Part shown: positions 22,609 to 34,395 of the stretch, piece by piece
Layout: each line of letters opens with the position of its first letter
How positions within the stretch are numbered: the first letter of the stretch is position 1
NCBI GenBank assembly: GCA_014898415.1
Contig: RCTD01000007.1
Location: forward strand, 1,054,001 to 1,118,000
From: Stromatinia cepivora
Taxonomy: Eukaryota > Ascomycota > Leotiomycetes > Helotiales > Sclerotiniaceae
Length of the DNA: 64,000 bases
Direction: 5' to 3'
Program-made: the position numbers and the translations under genes
Notes under the pieces: generated by a model
The model's input: only the letters and a program-made list of their open reading frames with translations
Database searches by the model: none
What the model was told of the DNA's origin: nothing

Positions 22609-24042
22609 TTATTGAGAAGCACATTGGACACGTTCACCTCCATGGCCATCTTCATCGTCTTCGTCCATGGCACCCGCGCCTTGCGCTCTAGCTTGTTGGC
22701 TGGCATCGACGTCTTCGAGATCGGCAACTTCGGTCATCGCATCGGCAGGTGGTGTGATGCCTGCTGCTGCCGGTGGAAGAATGGTCTTGAGGGCCTCGAA
22801 CGCTGCAGGATCGGCGGTCCAGTTCTTCTCGGGGAATTTGACATCGAATTGGATATACATGTTTCCGTGATCGTGATGACGATATGAAGGCATACCTTGG
22901 CCACGGACCATCTTGACACTTCCTGTAGGGAATGTTAGAGAATCTTCAAAGTGTCGCCATGGGAATAAATTGCTTACCTGGGCTAATGACTTCTCCTGGA
23001 AGAATTTCAACACTTAACCAACGCTCATCCAGATGTTCGACAAAGATTGTTCCTCCAGCGAGTGCAGTAGCGAGATCTACCTCGGCATGGTAAAATAGGT
23101 CGTCATCTTTGCGTTGAAATCGGTCGTGGGGCTTTTGCTCAATCTCGAAAACAACATCACCTGGTTCAACTCCTGGTGTTTGGTCACCCTCGCCTCTGAA
23201 TTCAATCTTATGTCCGCTACGAACGCCTCTGTCGACATGAACGTGCAACACCTTTCTTTCCACGGTAGTCTTTTTACCATTGCAACCCTTGCACTTATCC
23301 TTTTCGCGGATTATCTCTCCCTCTCCGTTACAATCAGGGCAGACAGTCTGGAAACGCTGGATCATGGGTCCCATTTGGCGCATCATTGTCTTCATACCAT
23401 GGCCGTCACATCCAGCGCACTTCTTAACAGCACCTTCCTTTCCACCACGTCCATCACACTTGGGGCAGATGACGGATTTTTGAAGGGCGAGTTTGGAGAC
23501 TTTTCCGCGATAGATATCCTCGAGCGAAACTTTGTGAACGTGATGAATGGTACGAGCCTTTGGTGGACCACGTTGTTGCATACCACCACCGCCAAACATA
23601 CCACCAAACCCACCACCGCCAAATGCAGAGCCACCGCCAAAGAATTGCGAGAACAAGTCCTCAGCGTTCATTCCACCTGCTCCACCACCACCCTCCAATC
23701 CTTCTTCGCCATATTGGTCATAGATTTGGCGCTTCTGGGGATCGGAAAGGATTTCGTATGCACGGGAGATCTCCTTGAACTTTTCCTCGGCGTCGGGGTT
23801 GTGCTGATTCTTATCTATCGGTTTGACAGTCGGATTTATGTATTGTGGATCAAGGGGATGAACTGGGGAAGAGACTAACCTGGATGATGTTTCAAAGCCC
23901 CAACTTTGTATGCTTTCTTGAGTTCTGCTTCTGTTGCAGTTGGTGAAACCTATAGGAACTGAGTTAAGCATTGTTCTATCATCACATAGAGGGAATGAAT
24001 TCTTACACCTAACAGATCATACAACTTGCTGTCCTTAGGCAT
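22609..24042 (-). CDS. YDJ1: Type I J-protein (Hsp40), Ydj1/Mas5-like, farnesylated
   Basis: Exons 24042-24007, 23949-23880, 23814-22978 and 22922-22609 give 418 aa. The J domain starts [12 protein letters not shown] and has the HPD motif at LKHHPDKN, split by intron 2. A Gly/Phe-rich linker follows ([17 protein letters not shown]). The zinc domain has four repeats, [24 protein letters not shown] and CKGCNGKK. Substrate-binding sheets and a dimerisation tail complete it. The protein ends CASQ, the same CaaX box as yeast Ydj1, so it should be farnesylated and partly ER-associated. It stimulates cytosolic Hsp70 in folding and mitochondrial import. The first exon is tiny (12 codons). Confidence 0.96.
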
Positions 24043-25413
24043 TTTGTTTATTGATAAAGAGGCAAAGTCTCTTTGATTTCCTCTCTTCTTATATTCGAAT
24101 GTGGTGTGGCAGTCGGGGAGAAACTCTAACTCGGATGTCTGATAAGGCTCTTTTCCGATCTAGAATTGTGGTGGAATTGTTAGCTATCCGAGATCTAATG
24201 AAATCAAGGATTTCCAAATCTTATATCTTAGAAATAAAGGTCATCATTGTACAGTTCAATACAATAAGATACTGCTAAGATACTGCTGTAGAGAAATTGG
24301 AAGAATAGAAAATCATAACAATAAAGTACTTACAATTTGGGATTTTCACAACTTAGCGCACAAATGGGAAAGTTTGTGAGAAGAACAACAAAGTATCTTT
24401 CTTCAATGGGGATGGATCTAAGGTTGAGATACTAGTAGATAAAAAGACCAAAAGCCTCACTCAGGTAACTCAAGACTTTAGATTCGAATGATTATTTTAG
24501 AGAGGAAAAAGAGACAGAGAGAGAGAGAGTGAGAGAGAGAGTGAGAGAGAGAGTGAGAGAGAGAGGAGATTGTATAAAAATTGGTGAATGATTGATTGAT
24601 TGATTGTACTTTGGTGGAAGGAAAGGTAACAAGTTTTTTTGACCAAACTAAAACTATAGATAAATTGGGTGAATTGGTGGTTTTGTCTTGCCTTACGTTG
24701 GAAAGAAGAAGCGGCAATATTTTAGAATCTGAAAGAAGGGTCTCGAAAATATACAAGGATTCTCATGGAATCTTTTTCTCCCCCTAACAGTTCTCCCTCG
24801 ACTTATTATAGGTGAGTGAATAGAAATGCTTATCAAGTATTAACAAATCATTTATGATTTTTATTCAATTTTATATTATCATCTCCAAAAAAAATTAAAT
24901 TACATTTATTAGAAGTATTTTATACAATTTAATATATATAGTTATAAGTACTAAATACCTAAATAGATATTCTTGACTTCTCATTCTCGTCTTTTGATCG
25001 ATTCCTTTCCATGGAACCATGCTTCATTTGCTTATTTTCATGTAAGGCTAGGCTAAACTATTTTTAGATTAGTAATGTCAGCAATCAAAAGATCACCCCG
25101 GGCCCCGAAATCCCTTATCCACCAATGATGATGACATGCCGAAGAAAAAACATGGATGGGTTTCTTATCGATAAGAAGCTACTAAGAAACTAATAACTAA
25201 GAATTCTTGGAGGTTTTGCATTAGGATAACAAATATATATGGAGAGATCACAAATTCATGACTAAAGGAACAATTTTTACTTAGATCAACTTCCTCTCTA
25301 TCTAAGATATTTGGATTTGAATACTTGTCTCGGTCTATCCCTTCATTCTAACTTCACAAAACTACACCTCATTCTTCTACTCTCACCCATCCAAAACTAC
25401 CACCACTTCCATC
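24043..25413. promoter_or_regulatory. Divergent promoter region, J-protein / FCY1
   Basis: This 1.37-kb gap is AT-rich, with a GA-rich satellite near 24511-24567 and an AT block at 24835-24965. No gene is recognised. I did not find a clean heat-shock element of alternating TTC/GAA units. Confidence 0.5.
24511..24567. repeat. GA-rich minisatellite, 12-bp unit
   Basis: A simple GA run turns into three tandem copies of a 12-bp unit, GTGAGAGAGAGA, in the J-protein/FCY1 promoter region. GA/CT tracts often lie in fungal promoters; here it is simply a repeat seen by eye. Confidence 0.8.
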
Positions 25414-26198
25414 ATGAGTCCCCTTAGTGATGAAGAAGGATTTGCAATTGCAGTCGAGGAAGCCAAGATCGGATATGGAGAAGGTGGCGTACCTGTATGA
25501 AAATTCAAAACCGATGTATTACAAATCTTCCGCCTTTTCTAATCGAAGATATCATACCAGATCGGTGCAGCTTTAGTCTCTAGAGACGGGAAATTGTTGG
25601 GCCGTGGTCATAATATGCGTGTGCAAAAAGGAAGTGCTATTCATCATGTGAGGGCTTGTTCTAGCTTGTGGATGGATGGAGATGCTGATACAAGTTAGGG
25701 AGAGACATCCGCCTTGGAAAACTCTGGTCGTCTTCCTGCCTCGGCTTACAAGGGATCCATCATGTATACAACGTATGTCAAGAGAATACCCTCAATATCA
25801 AACAAAATACCTTGAAGGAAGTAGATGAAATTAACAAATTGTTGGTAGATTGTCTCCATGTGACATGTGGTATGTTTTGTAATCATAAACACAGCTCCGG
25901 GTTATGCTAATCACTGTGGAAAGTACTGGAGCATGTCTTTTATATGGAATATCACGAGTAGTCGTTGGTGAGAATAACACTTTCCTCGGCGGTGAAGCCT
26001 ATTTGAAGCAAAGAGGAATCGAGGTCGTCAACATGCAAAGTAAAGAGTGCCAGGAATTGATGGAGAGATTCATCAGCGAGAAGCCAGAATTATGGTATGT
26101 TGTCATAAAATTTGATCCCAACCAGCTATCTCTGACACATTACCTCTCATAGGAATGAAGATATTGGAGTTGAGAAGAGGGTCCATACCAAGGAGTGA
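25414..26198 (+). CDS. FCY1: Cytosine deaminase Fcy1
   Basis: Six small exons (25414-25494, 25561-25647, 25699-25772, 25849-25869, 25924-26094, 26153-26198) give 159 aa, against 158 in yeast. One exon is only 21 bp and encodes the zinc-binding turn. The zinc ligand and proton-shuttle motif HGETSALEN straddles intron 2, and the second zinc motif SPCDMCTGAC straddles introns 3 and 4. The C-terminal part (VVGENNTFLGGEAYL, ERFISEKPELWNEDIG) matches Fcy1 closely. The enzyme converts cytosine to uracil in pyrimidine salvage and activates 5-fluorocytosine. It ends 21 bp from the convergent HEM12. Confidence 0.96.
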
Positions 26199-26219
26199 TA
26201 CGCTTTAATAGTTTTAGCA

Positions 26220-27542
26220 TCACTTGGTCAATCGGTGGATTTCCTCGAAATAGAATTTCAGATCATCGGGGTTGACGAATGGCGTAATACCTATGAGAAA
26301 ATGGATTAGTTGAGGAACAATCAACCTTTGGAGAGTACCAACCATGACCGAGATTCGCAATCCACCCTTGTTTTCCTCCACCAAAACCATTTACCATTTC
26401 TTGGACTGCCCGAGTGATCTCTGACCGAGTTCCGTACAAAACTCCTGGATCTGCATTGCCTTGGAAGACAATTGGGCGATTCCCTCGTATCCGAACGGCC
26501 TCCGCTGGGTCTTGTAGCCAGTCCAAACCTACTACCTGATATCCTAAATCGCACAAGGAATCTAAGGCATACCAAGCTCCCTTGGCAAATACAACCATTG
26601 GAACTTGCTCGAGTCCCAGTTCCTTTAGGCGTTTTGGTAGATTCGCCGATATGTATGCAAGGTACGGTCGTGAGAACTCCTTGAAAGATGATGGGGATAA
26701 CTCCGCAGCCCAAGAATCGAAAACTTGAACCAGCTAATATAACGATTAGATCCGGGCGGGTGATTCATAGGCGATCAGTGAACTCACCTGCGCACCAGCT
26801 TTGACTTGTAGAGCTAGATATTCTACACACACTTCTGCAATCTTTTGAAGGAGAGCCTTACTAGCTTCTGGATACTTGTAAACCCAAGTCTTGGTCTTTA
26901 CAAACAGCTTGCTTCCTCCTCCTTCTACCATGTAACATAACAATGTCCATGGTGCACCACAGAATCCAAACAATGGAACTCTTCCCTTCAACTTGTGTCT
27001 CGTCAAAGTGATTGCCTTGTAAACATAGTCCAACTCTGCAACAACATCCACATTTTTGTTCAAAACTCGCTCGTATTGACCGTCACTGGGTGACTCAAGA
27101 GGTTCCGGGAAATGAGGACCTTTTTTGTCGACCATTTCTACAGTCATCCCCAGAGCTTGAGGAATCACTAGAATATCGGAGAATATGATAGCTGCGTCGA
27201 CGAGTCCGGCAAAGCGTTCAATGGGCTGGAGAGTCAATGTCGATGCGATTTCTGGAGAGCGACAGCATTCGAAGAAATCATTCTTGCCTTTTGCTTCGTG
27301 ATATTCGGGTAGATAACGTCCAGCTATGAGAGGTTCCAGATATTAGCTATTTCAACCTCATAAACCTCGTTGACTTCCAATACTGGACATACCTTGGCGC
27401 ATCACCCACATTGGTGGTCGTTCGACCTTGTGACCTGGACTTCATTAGCAACTAGCATTTCAAAACCTTAGAGATGAGGATATCTACCCCATGCTGTTCT
27501 GAGGATGAGATCATTCTGTAGCGGCTCAAACTGATGCTCCAT
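26220..27542 (-). CDS. HEM12: Uroporphyrinogen decarboxylase Hem12
   Basis: Exons 27542-27488, 27434-27393, 27323-26788, 26733-26343 and 26290-26220 give 364 aa. The signature [17 protein letters not shown] (with Arg residues that bind substrate carboxylates) spans introns 1 and 2. Also present are [15 protein letters not shown] with the catalytic Asp, and [20 protein letters not shown]. The C-terminal [10 protein letters not shown] and [15 protein letters not shown] are typical. It removes four acetate carboxyls from uroporphyrinogen III to give coproporphyrinogen III in cytosolic haem synthesis. The last intron has a GTTGGT donor, slightly unusual but needed for the frame. Divergent from the unknown 803-aa gene. 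Confidence 0.96.
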
Positions 27543-28053
27543 GGTGTACTAATTTATGGCTCAACCAAATGAGACGAACTCACAAAAAGCACCACAAATG
27601 TACAAGATCAAGATGTGAAATGGTCTTATGCGGTAAGAAATGTTGTTTGACAATTGAAATTAGAATGAGAAGAGGAGTTTAAAAGAAATCTAATTGAAGT
27701 ATTAAGGCTCTATGAACCTTGATCTATTATTCTGTTGCTATTAGTATCTCATAATTCTCATGGGCCCCTCAGGATCTCGTTTTCTGGACCCCACCAAAAC
27801 CTAGATCCACAAAATTGACAGGGACAAGGAGGCTCTGGAAAAACTATTTACCGGACCTCAATTTATTATTCGCATTGGAAATGATGCTTGAAGCTTCAAT
27901 AATAAAGCCCCCGCTGAATATATTCGCGGGTACGATATATTGCGCTTGAAATTATAGAGTATGCCACTCTGTTTCGAGAAGACCTGAATTCCAATACCTC
28001 ACCAATGTCGAATCGCAAAGCATCAACGAGGCTGGCATATTTTTCAACGAGCG
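27543..28053. promoter_or_regulatory. Divergent promoter, HEM12 / unknown helical protein
   Basis: About 510 bp between divergent starts. CCCCACCAAAACC near 27790 and AT-rich DNA were noted; no operator is recognised. Confidence 0.4.
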
Positions 28054-30465
28054 ATGCTCCCTCGCCCATCGACTTCTTGTCGAAGGCTCAAACATCATCT
28101 TACGACCTCATTTGAATGTGTATGGATTTCTGAAGAGGATCTTCACAATGCTTTCCAACGCTTCTGCGGCGCTTCAAATACAATACGTCGACATGGGAGC
28201 TCAGTGCCAGGACCAATGGAAAGCAGGAGGAGATTGGGGAGAAGACGGATGGCACATGTCACAGAGATGACACAAGCTCCAATATACGATCTGGGAGCTT
28301 TGTGGTGCTCATCATGGGGGCCAGAAAAGATCGGATCGCAGTGGAAGGCTCCAACACCTCGGGTTACTGAGCAGCCAAAGCACTCGCCAATTTTACCATC
28401 CTGGTTAACCAATTGGACTCCTATGCCCGAGCAACCAACAGACGTTTTTACGGAGACCGCAAACGTAGAAGAATCAACTGAGAAGCTCTACGACGTGTTT
28501 CAACAGGAAAGACAGATCAAAGATCATTTCCATGATTTTGAGACGGCAATAAAAGCTCATCGTCGAGAATGTACTGAGATGACAAGGGACCGGAAAATAA
28601 AAAAGAAGAAGAAAGGTCGGCATCGACAGTTAGCTGAATCTACCGTGGCTTTGAAGCTTTGCTTATCTTTTGGTGAAAAACTCCAACAGAGTCTTACCCT
28701 TGGGCTAGTTACTAGTGATCTACTATCCAAGTCACTTCGAACTGTTGCATATGTTTTCATGGAAATTTGTAGCGGCTCTTACGCTGACACTGAAGGCATT
28801 ACCAAGCTGAATCTTAACATGCAGGATTGTTTTCGTGGGGTCAGTTCTGGCGTGACTGAGCAAATACTGGCTTTTTACAAATTGGTCTGGGACGGCATTA
28901 TGTCTTGTAAAGTTCTCGAGCCCGCCGATTTTGATTCCAGAGTTGTAGGAGAATATCTCTCTTTACTGGCAGAACTCCCAAGCACCAAGGAAACGCAACT
29001 TTTAATTTCTGAAATCCTTCCTTCGCTGTCTGCAGTTCAAGTCGAGAGTAACGTAGGCAATATTTTGTCCTTACTAAATAAATGGTCATCAAGTTGGCTC
29101 AAAAAATCAAAAAATCCTCCAGATGCAACTAAGTTCTTAGCCAAAGCAGAGGCATCTTTGATAGCCTCGCAACGAAGCATTAATCATATTCGTATGCTAA
29201 TGTGGTCCAATCGAGGCAAAGAAGCGCCCGAACTGATCCAACGCATTCTAGACATCTTCGTTCGATCTTCTAGGGACTTTTCCATTGCCGGCAACGAATT
29301 ATGGTGCGCGGAAAGTATAATCATGCCCCACAGTCACTCCATCGATACAATGAGTACTACCCTAGCTGCTCTCCCTGAACAGGTGACTTCTACTCTGATC
29401 AGATCTCATTCAGAAGTAATCTGCTCTGCAACTTTCCGGAACCAAAGAAGTGTTACGGGGCCCATAGACTATCTTGCCCAATCCCACAGGATACGGCTCA
29501 ACTGGCTTTCTGTATTGTCTAAGTTAGAGAATATTGATCATTCAATGTTTGCAGAGGCATTCATATCGTTGCAGCAACAGGATCTCAACCGGTTCAATCT
29601 AGACACTAAGAAATATACATTGACTTGGCGCCAAATCTCTGAACTTATTCTAAACCGTTGGACTAGCCAAGGCATTTTGACAAATGGCAACGTTATCATA
29701 GACACTTTTAAAATGAAGACCCTTCATTCTCCCTTCTCCTTTGGATGGCTTCTCTGGACTTTGGAAAAGTATGGCCAGTTGAGTGACGAGATGATACAGA
29801 GTCTATTGGACTTTCTCCTAGATGTTAAAGGCTTCGGACACATGCACGCAGTACTAAAGCAATCGAAAATGTTCAACATCCGGGTCAATGCCAATGTCCT
29901 CGCAGGCCTTGTCAACAACACAACTTCCGTAGATCTACAGGCGGCTTACAATATATACATGCAGCATTGCGTTGGCGAAGTCGAACCCGAGACTTGTGCC
30001 CCCTTATTCGCTACAATGGTGTACCATGGAAGCGAAGGAATCTGGACCGCATTAGACGCACCCATCTACGCCGCAATGCCTAAATGGAAAAGAAAAGCCC
30101 CATCGCACAAGATTCTCTCACAAGCTCGAATTGAACTGGTACACGAATTGGCTAAAGCATTCGCACATCACAAGGTTGAAAATCCAAGACAGGCTCTTCG
30201 TAATGTTACACAATGTTGGCATTACCTTTGTGCGCATAAGGTTAAACCGACATCGGAAATATCAAGGGCGGTTACACGGGTGGGTATTATTGCGGATGTC
30301 AGGGATGGGAAATGGGGCAGAACGGAGAGAGTGAGATGGGTTTTGGAGGTGATTGAGAAGGCGGAGGGACCGGAGGTCGCAGATGCGGTAAGGAGAGCTG
30401 TGGCTAAATGGAGGGAAAAATTAAGAATCAGGCTTGAGAAGAAGAAGGAAGGGTATATTGTGTAA
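28054..30465 (+). CDS. Large helical protein of unknown function, probably mitochondrial
   Basis: An intronless frame of 803 aa. The N-terminus MLPRPSTSCRRLKHHLTTSFE has no acid until residue 21 and many Arg/Lys/Ser, which suggests a mitochondrial presequence. There is a lysine run KIKKKKKGRHRQ near residue 185. Residues about 200-760 read as consecutive amphipathic helices (for example AFYKLVWDGIMSC, SQARIELVHELAKAFAH, NVTQCWHYLCAH) without a catalytic motif, consistent with a PPR-like or other alpha-solenoid RNA-binding protein of mitochondria. The tail is basic. I cannot assign a named family. An upstream ATG at 28005 is in another frame and hits a stop, so 28054 is the likely start. Confidence 0.75.
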   Translation: MLPRPSTSCRRLKHHLTTSFECVWISEEDLHNAFQRFCGASNTIRRHGSSVPGPMESRRRLGRRRMAHVTEMTQAPIYDLGALWCSSWGPEKIGSQWKAPTPRVTEQPKHSPILPSWLTNWTPMPEQPTDVFTETANVEESTEKLYDVFQQERQIKDHFHDFETAIKAHRRECTEMTRDRKIKKKKKGRHRQLAESTVALKLCLSFGEKLQQSLTLGLVTSDLLSKSLRTVAYVFMEICSGSYADTEGITKLNLNMQDCFRGVSSGVTEQILAFYKLVWDGIMSCKVLEPADFDSRVVGEYLSLLAELPSTKETQLLISEILPSLSAVQVESNVGNILSLLNKWSSSWLKKSKNPPDATKFLAKAEASLIASQRSINHIRMLMWSNRGKEAPELIQRILDIFVRSSRDFSIAGNELWCAESIIMPHSHSIDTMSTTLAALPEQVTSTLIRSHSEVICSATFRNQRSVTGPIDYLAQSHRIRLNWLSVLSKLENIDHSMFAEAFISLQQQDLNRFNLDTKKYTLTWRQISELILNRWTSQGILTNGNVIIDTFKMKTLHSPFSFGWLLWTLEKYGQLSDEMIQSLLDFLLDVKGFGHMHAVLKQSKMFNIRVNANVLAGLVNNTTSVDLQAAYNIYMQHCVGEVEPETCAPLFATMVYHGSEGIWTALDAPIYAAMPKWKRKAPSHKILSQARIELVHELAKAFAHHKVENPRQALRNVTQCWHYLCAHKVKPTSEISRAVTRVGIIADVRDGKWGRTERVRWVLEVIEKAEGPEVADAVRRAVAKWREKLRIRLEKKKEGYIV

Positions 30466-31304
30466 TATACAAAGCTTTGATTGCTGTAAATATTTGGTCT
30501 CTTCGGGACAAACTCAATTGAGTAGTGAATTTATGGAATAGAAACACTAACGAAATCATCGCCCCTTCCATCAAATGTTCACTTCCCCCTCCCCATAAAA
30601 GAAGAGAGGAAACTGAAAATCAACAAACAAATGAGCAAAAAAACATGTTATACATGGGAAAACCCTCTCCGATGTGATGATTTTATTACTAGCAGAACCC
30701 TTCGAGATGGGGTCAATTCTGTCCGTTTTATATTTCAAACACCTCACCCACCGAAGTGGTTACAGCGCAGTGGTCGACCAACTGTGCCAAGGCGACTCGA
30801 TGAGATGTTTAATGAAGGAGAGGGATTGTTTGGGTCTATGGATAGATGGAGGTGTGGTGATTTGAGGGTTACTGGATGGGGAGGAGGTGTGTATTATGAT
30901 GTTCATTTTTAGTTAAAAGCTTTGGATGTTGGAGGTTGGAGGTTCGGTGGGACAATCAGATAGATGCTTGATATCTGAGATTAAGTGGAAAAAAGAGGCT
31001 CGTATATTTGAATCTTTGGAAATTGACATCTGAATGTAATAATATATACCTAGTCAAGTGGAATAATGGGGTCTCGACGTTTGCAGTGATTTGAATGAAT
31101 TGGGTGGGAAGTGATATTGGGAAATGGTGTGAAGATGATGGTGGGTGGTACGGTTTGTGATCTTTGATTACATATGAATTGACTGTGAGGGATGCATACG
31201 TTCATGAGGAAAACGACATTTGTGGATGCTGTAATGATATCGTTTGGGTATTTTTCCCCTGAATGATCGATCGCCAGCTAACTAACTAACATACATGGAC
31301 TTAT
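30466..31304. other. Intergenic region between convergent genes
   Basis: A 93-codon ORF at 30631-30912 lacks family resemblance and is best left unannotated. No other feature was seen. Confidence 0.45.
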
Positions 31305-32963
31305 TTATTCCTCATCCTCCATCTTCCTCAAATTACCAATGTTATACAACAATCCACCCAACTTATTCTTCTTTTCCTCATCCAAAATTCCCTCGCTATC
31401 CTGGGATACAAATCCATCCTGCTGCGCACTAACGAATCTCTCATTTTCGTATTTGAAAAATTGTAGAGGGTTTGCGATTGAGGAGTCGGCATCTCTGAGG
31501 ATGGTGATTGAGCTGGATTCGTGGATGTTATCGATGGAGATGATGAGGGAGAATGGAGACGACGGGGCGGGGTTGCTGAAGGTGCAGGAAAGGGCGTTGC
31601 CTGGTAGAGCGAGGGTTTGGGTATGGGTGAGTTGGTTAGACGTTGTGAGGGTGTAGATGAAGGCGGCTGGGACACTGGGAGTTTTGTTAGGCTGGTGTTT
31701 AGTCATGAGTTTGGGGCGGAGTGGGAACTTACCCTTCAGAAGTAGCTATGATGATATCTTGATTAGATGCTTCATCTCTAGCGTGATAAATTCCCGTTAC
31801 TGCAATCTTTTTGGGCTCGGCTTCTTGTGCATTTTGGCTCTCTGCATCAAGGGCCTCGACTCGAGACTTGAGATTTACGTTGGATAGCAAAGATCCATTA
31901 AGCCAATTCCAAATGTACAGATCGTCGTCTCCACCGCCAGAAATAAGAATTTCTGGTCTTGTAGAAGGAATACATAATCGACTCACATATTCAATGTGGC
32001 CGAGGCAGAAATTCTCGATAACATGTGCCTGATGGATTCCTCGGCTAATACGAATATGCTCATCACGATCGGCTGTGAGGATATACTGACGATCTGACAG
32101 GGTAGCCACCAAGATATCCGTCAACATGGAAACATGACCAAGAAGAAGTTTGTGCTCGAAATCTGGACCGGTTTTTTCAGACACTTTGTTAGACTGTTTC
32201 TTTTGAGCCTCGAGCGCCTTTAAATTGCGCGCGGAATGTACTGTAAGTGCACTAGCTGAAGGTTGAAACATCTTTGGAGCTTGCATTTGGGTAGAAGCAT
32301 CTTCAGTAGCTGATGGAACTGAAGGAGATGGAATGAGAGGGAGAGAATACACATCTCCGAATTTGTCGGCGCTAATTATGGTATTACAGTCATCGGTAGT
32401 GGCTAGAGCACATGGTCTTTTGGGCATAGTACTGAAACTGTCAGTCGGGGTCATTTTGTGAAAGTGAATAAATCCTACCGATCACTGATTTGTTTCAATC
32501 CCTTGCCTACTGTATCTTCCCAAGCCAGCACTCTGATGGTTTTATCCTCGCCGGTAACTGCAATCACGTGTTGAAGGTCTCTTGTGATAGTTAAAGCAGT
32601 AATAGGCGAAGGCTCAAGAATTTTAGGTGATGAGCTCTTCGTCTTTTTCTTTGATTGCTGTACCACAACAGTCTTTTCTCCAGATTCTTTGCCAACAGAT
32701 AACTTGCGTCTCTTTGCGGGCGGAGTTGATGATTCCAATATAAATTCTGGAGTTGCTGTCTCTGAATTCTGGTTCTCGCTTTTGGATTGTGTCTCTTCTC
32801 CGGTTGTGTTCGATCTGTTCGTACTTTCTGGGACTGGAGACCTCCATGTTGAAAGGTATGAACCATCCTTGATATCAAAAGTATCTATACTTGAGCCTCG
32901 AGCCGCTACAAGATAACTACCACATTTCTTGAGACATTGGTATGGTGCTCTGAGTTTCGACAT
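31305..32963 (-). CDS. TRM82: tRNA (guanine-N7) methyltransferase non-catalytic subunit Trm82
   Basis: Exons 32963-32479, 32431-31733 and 31674-31305 give 517 aa. WD40-type blades are seen: ITALTITRDLQHVIAVTGEDKTIRVLAW, LLGHVSMLTDILVATLSDRQYILTADRDEHIRIS, and LGHIEYVSRLCIPSTRPEILISGGGDDDLYIW. The insertion with PPAKRRKLS near residue 80 is a plausible nuclear localisation signal. Trm82 is the scaffold of the Trm8-Trm82 complex that makes m7G46 in tRNA; Trm8 is not in this window. The C-terminal NKLGGLLYNIGNLRKMEDEE is typical of fungal members. It is divergent from RPP0. Confidence 0.92.
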
Positions 32964-33385
32964 CTTTCTGATAGAAATGTGGGTGAAGTCTCTTCAATTG
33001 AGTCTCATATGGTACCAAAATAGAATATTCGTTCCAAGATGGTAATTCTTCTTATTCCTCCTCGAAATGGCTACCTGTATATCAAAATATCAGAAAAAAA
33101 TCCCAGAGAATACCAGAAATATAAAATTATTTATCCAGAATCTCGAGTTACAAGGGGTCCGAGATTCTTAACCAATCAAACTATATTTTCGCATGTCAAA
33201 TGGCGCTAAACACTAGCGGCTCCCACATTCTAAGAATTTCGTCAAACTCATCAACAGGATCTTTTTTTTTAGATTCTAATCCAACTTTGCGACAATCACA
33301 GCAATTCTTCAACGAAGAACAAATCCCCTCAACTCCAATTTAATAAATTTGTCCTTAAACATCCTACCTTCAAAAATAAGAAGAT
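32964..33385. promoter_or_regulatory. Divergent promoter, TRM82 / RPP0
   Basis: A 422-bp gap between divergent translation-related genes. The RPP0 side has T-rich and CT-rich stretches typical of ribosomal protein promoters; no single site is claimed. Confidence 0.45.
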
Positions 33386-34395
33386 ATGGGGGGCAAATCC
33401 GACAACAAGGCTGGCTACTTCGATAAGCTCAAGGGCTTACTAGAGGAGTACAAGTCCATCTTCATCGTCACCGTCGACAATGTCAGCTCTCAACAAATGC
33501 ACGAGATCCGTGGATCTCTCCGTGGTGAGGGTGTTGTCTTGATGGGAAAGAACACCATGGTACGTTTGTCGCCGATTGAAGGAATTTGTTGTCATTTGCA
33601 TCCAGAAAGCTGATTTTTATTATTGAATAGGTCCGTCGTGCCGTCAAGGGCTTCGTCGCTGAGAACCCAGAATACGAGCGTCTCCTTCCTTTCGTTAAGG
33701 GTAACGTCGGTTTCGTTTTCACCAACCAAGACCTCAAGACCATCCGTGACAAGATTCTCGACAACAAGGTTGCTGCTCCAGCCAGAGCCGGTGCCGTTGC
33801 CCCGGCCGATGTCTACGTCCCAGCCGGTAACACTGGTATGGAACCAGGAAAGACCTCTTTCTTCCAAGCTCTCGGTGTCCCAACCAAGATTGCCCGTGGT
33901 ACCATTGAAATTACCGCAGACTTGAAGCTCGTTGAGGCCGGTTCTAAGGTCGGAGCATCCGAGGCTACCCTTCTTAACATGTTGAACATCTCTCCGTTCA
34001 CATACGGTATGGGTATCTCCCAAGTTTACGATGCTGGTAACACTTTCCCACCAAGTGTTCTCGACATTGAGGAGTCCCAACTTCTCAAGGCTTTCAGCAG
34101 TGCTATCACCACCATCGCTGCTATCTCCTTGGCTGCCAACTTCCCAACCCTTCCATCTGTTATGCACTCTGTTGTCAACAGCTACAAGAAGGTTTTGGCC
34201 GTTGCCATCTCTACCGAATACAGCTGGGCTGAGATTGATGAATTGAAGGACCGTATTGCTAACCCAGATGCCTACGCCACTGCCGGACCTGTCGCTGCCG
34301 AGGCTGCCCCAGCCGCCGCTGCTGAGGAGGCCAAGAAAGAGGAGTCCGAGGCTGAGGATTCTGCTGATGAGGGTTTCGGAGGAATGTTCGACTAA
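33386..34395 (+). CDS. RPP0: 60S ribosomal stalk protein P0
   Basis: Exons 33386-33559 and 33631-34395 give 312 aa, the same length as yeast Rpp0. The N-terminal L10-like rRNA-binding domain includes [20 protein letters not shown] and the ending GKNTM at the splice site. The centre has [34 protein letters not shown] in family order. The C-terminus is Ala-rich then acidic, ending DEGFGGMFD, the stalk tail that recruits elongation factors. Codon use is strongly biased (many C-ending and AAG/GAG codons), as expected of a highly expressed gene. That bias opens a 290-codon shadow frame on the opposite strand. Confidence 0.97.

Noticed and set aside
23114..23878. 254-codon open frame on the plus strand
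   Set aside because: It lies opposite the J-protein gene and has no family resemblance; the J-protein exons are unambiguous.
30631..30912. 93-codon plus-strand ORF
   Set aside because: No family resemblance; falls in the 3' flank between convergent genes.
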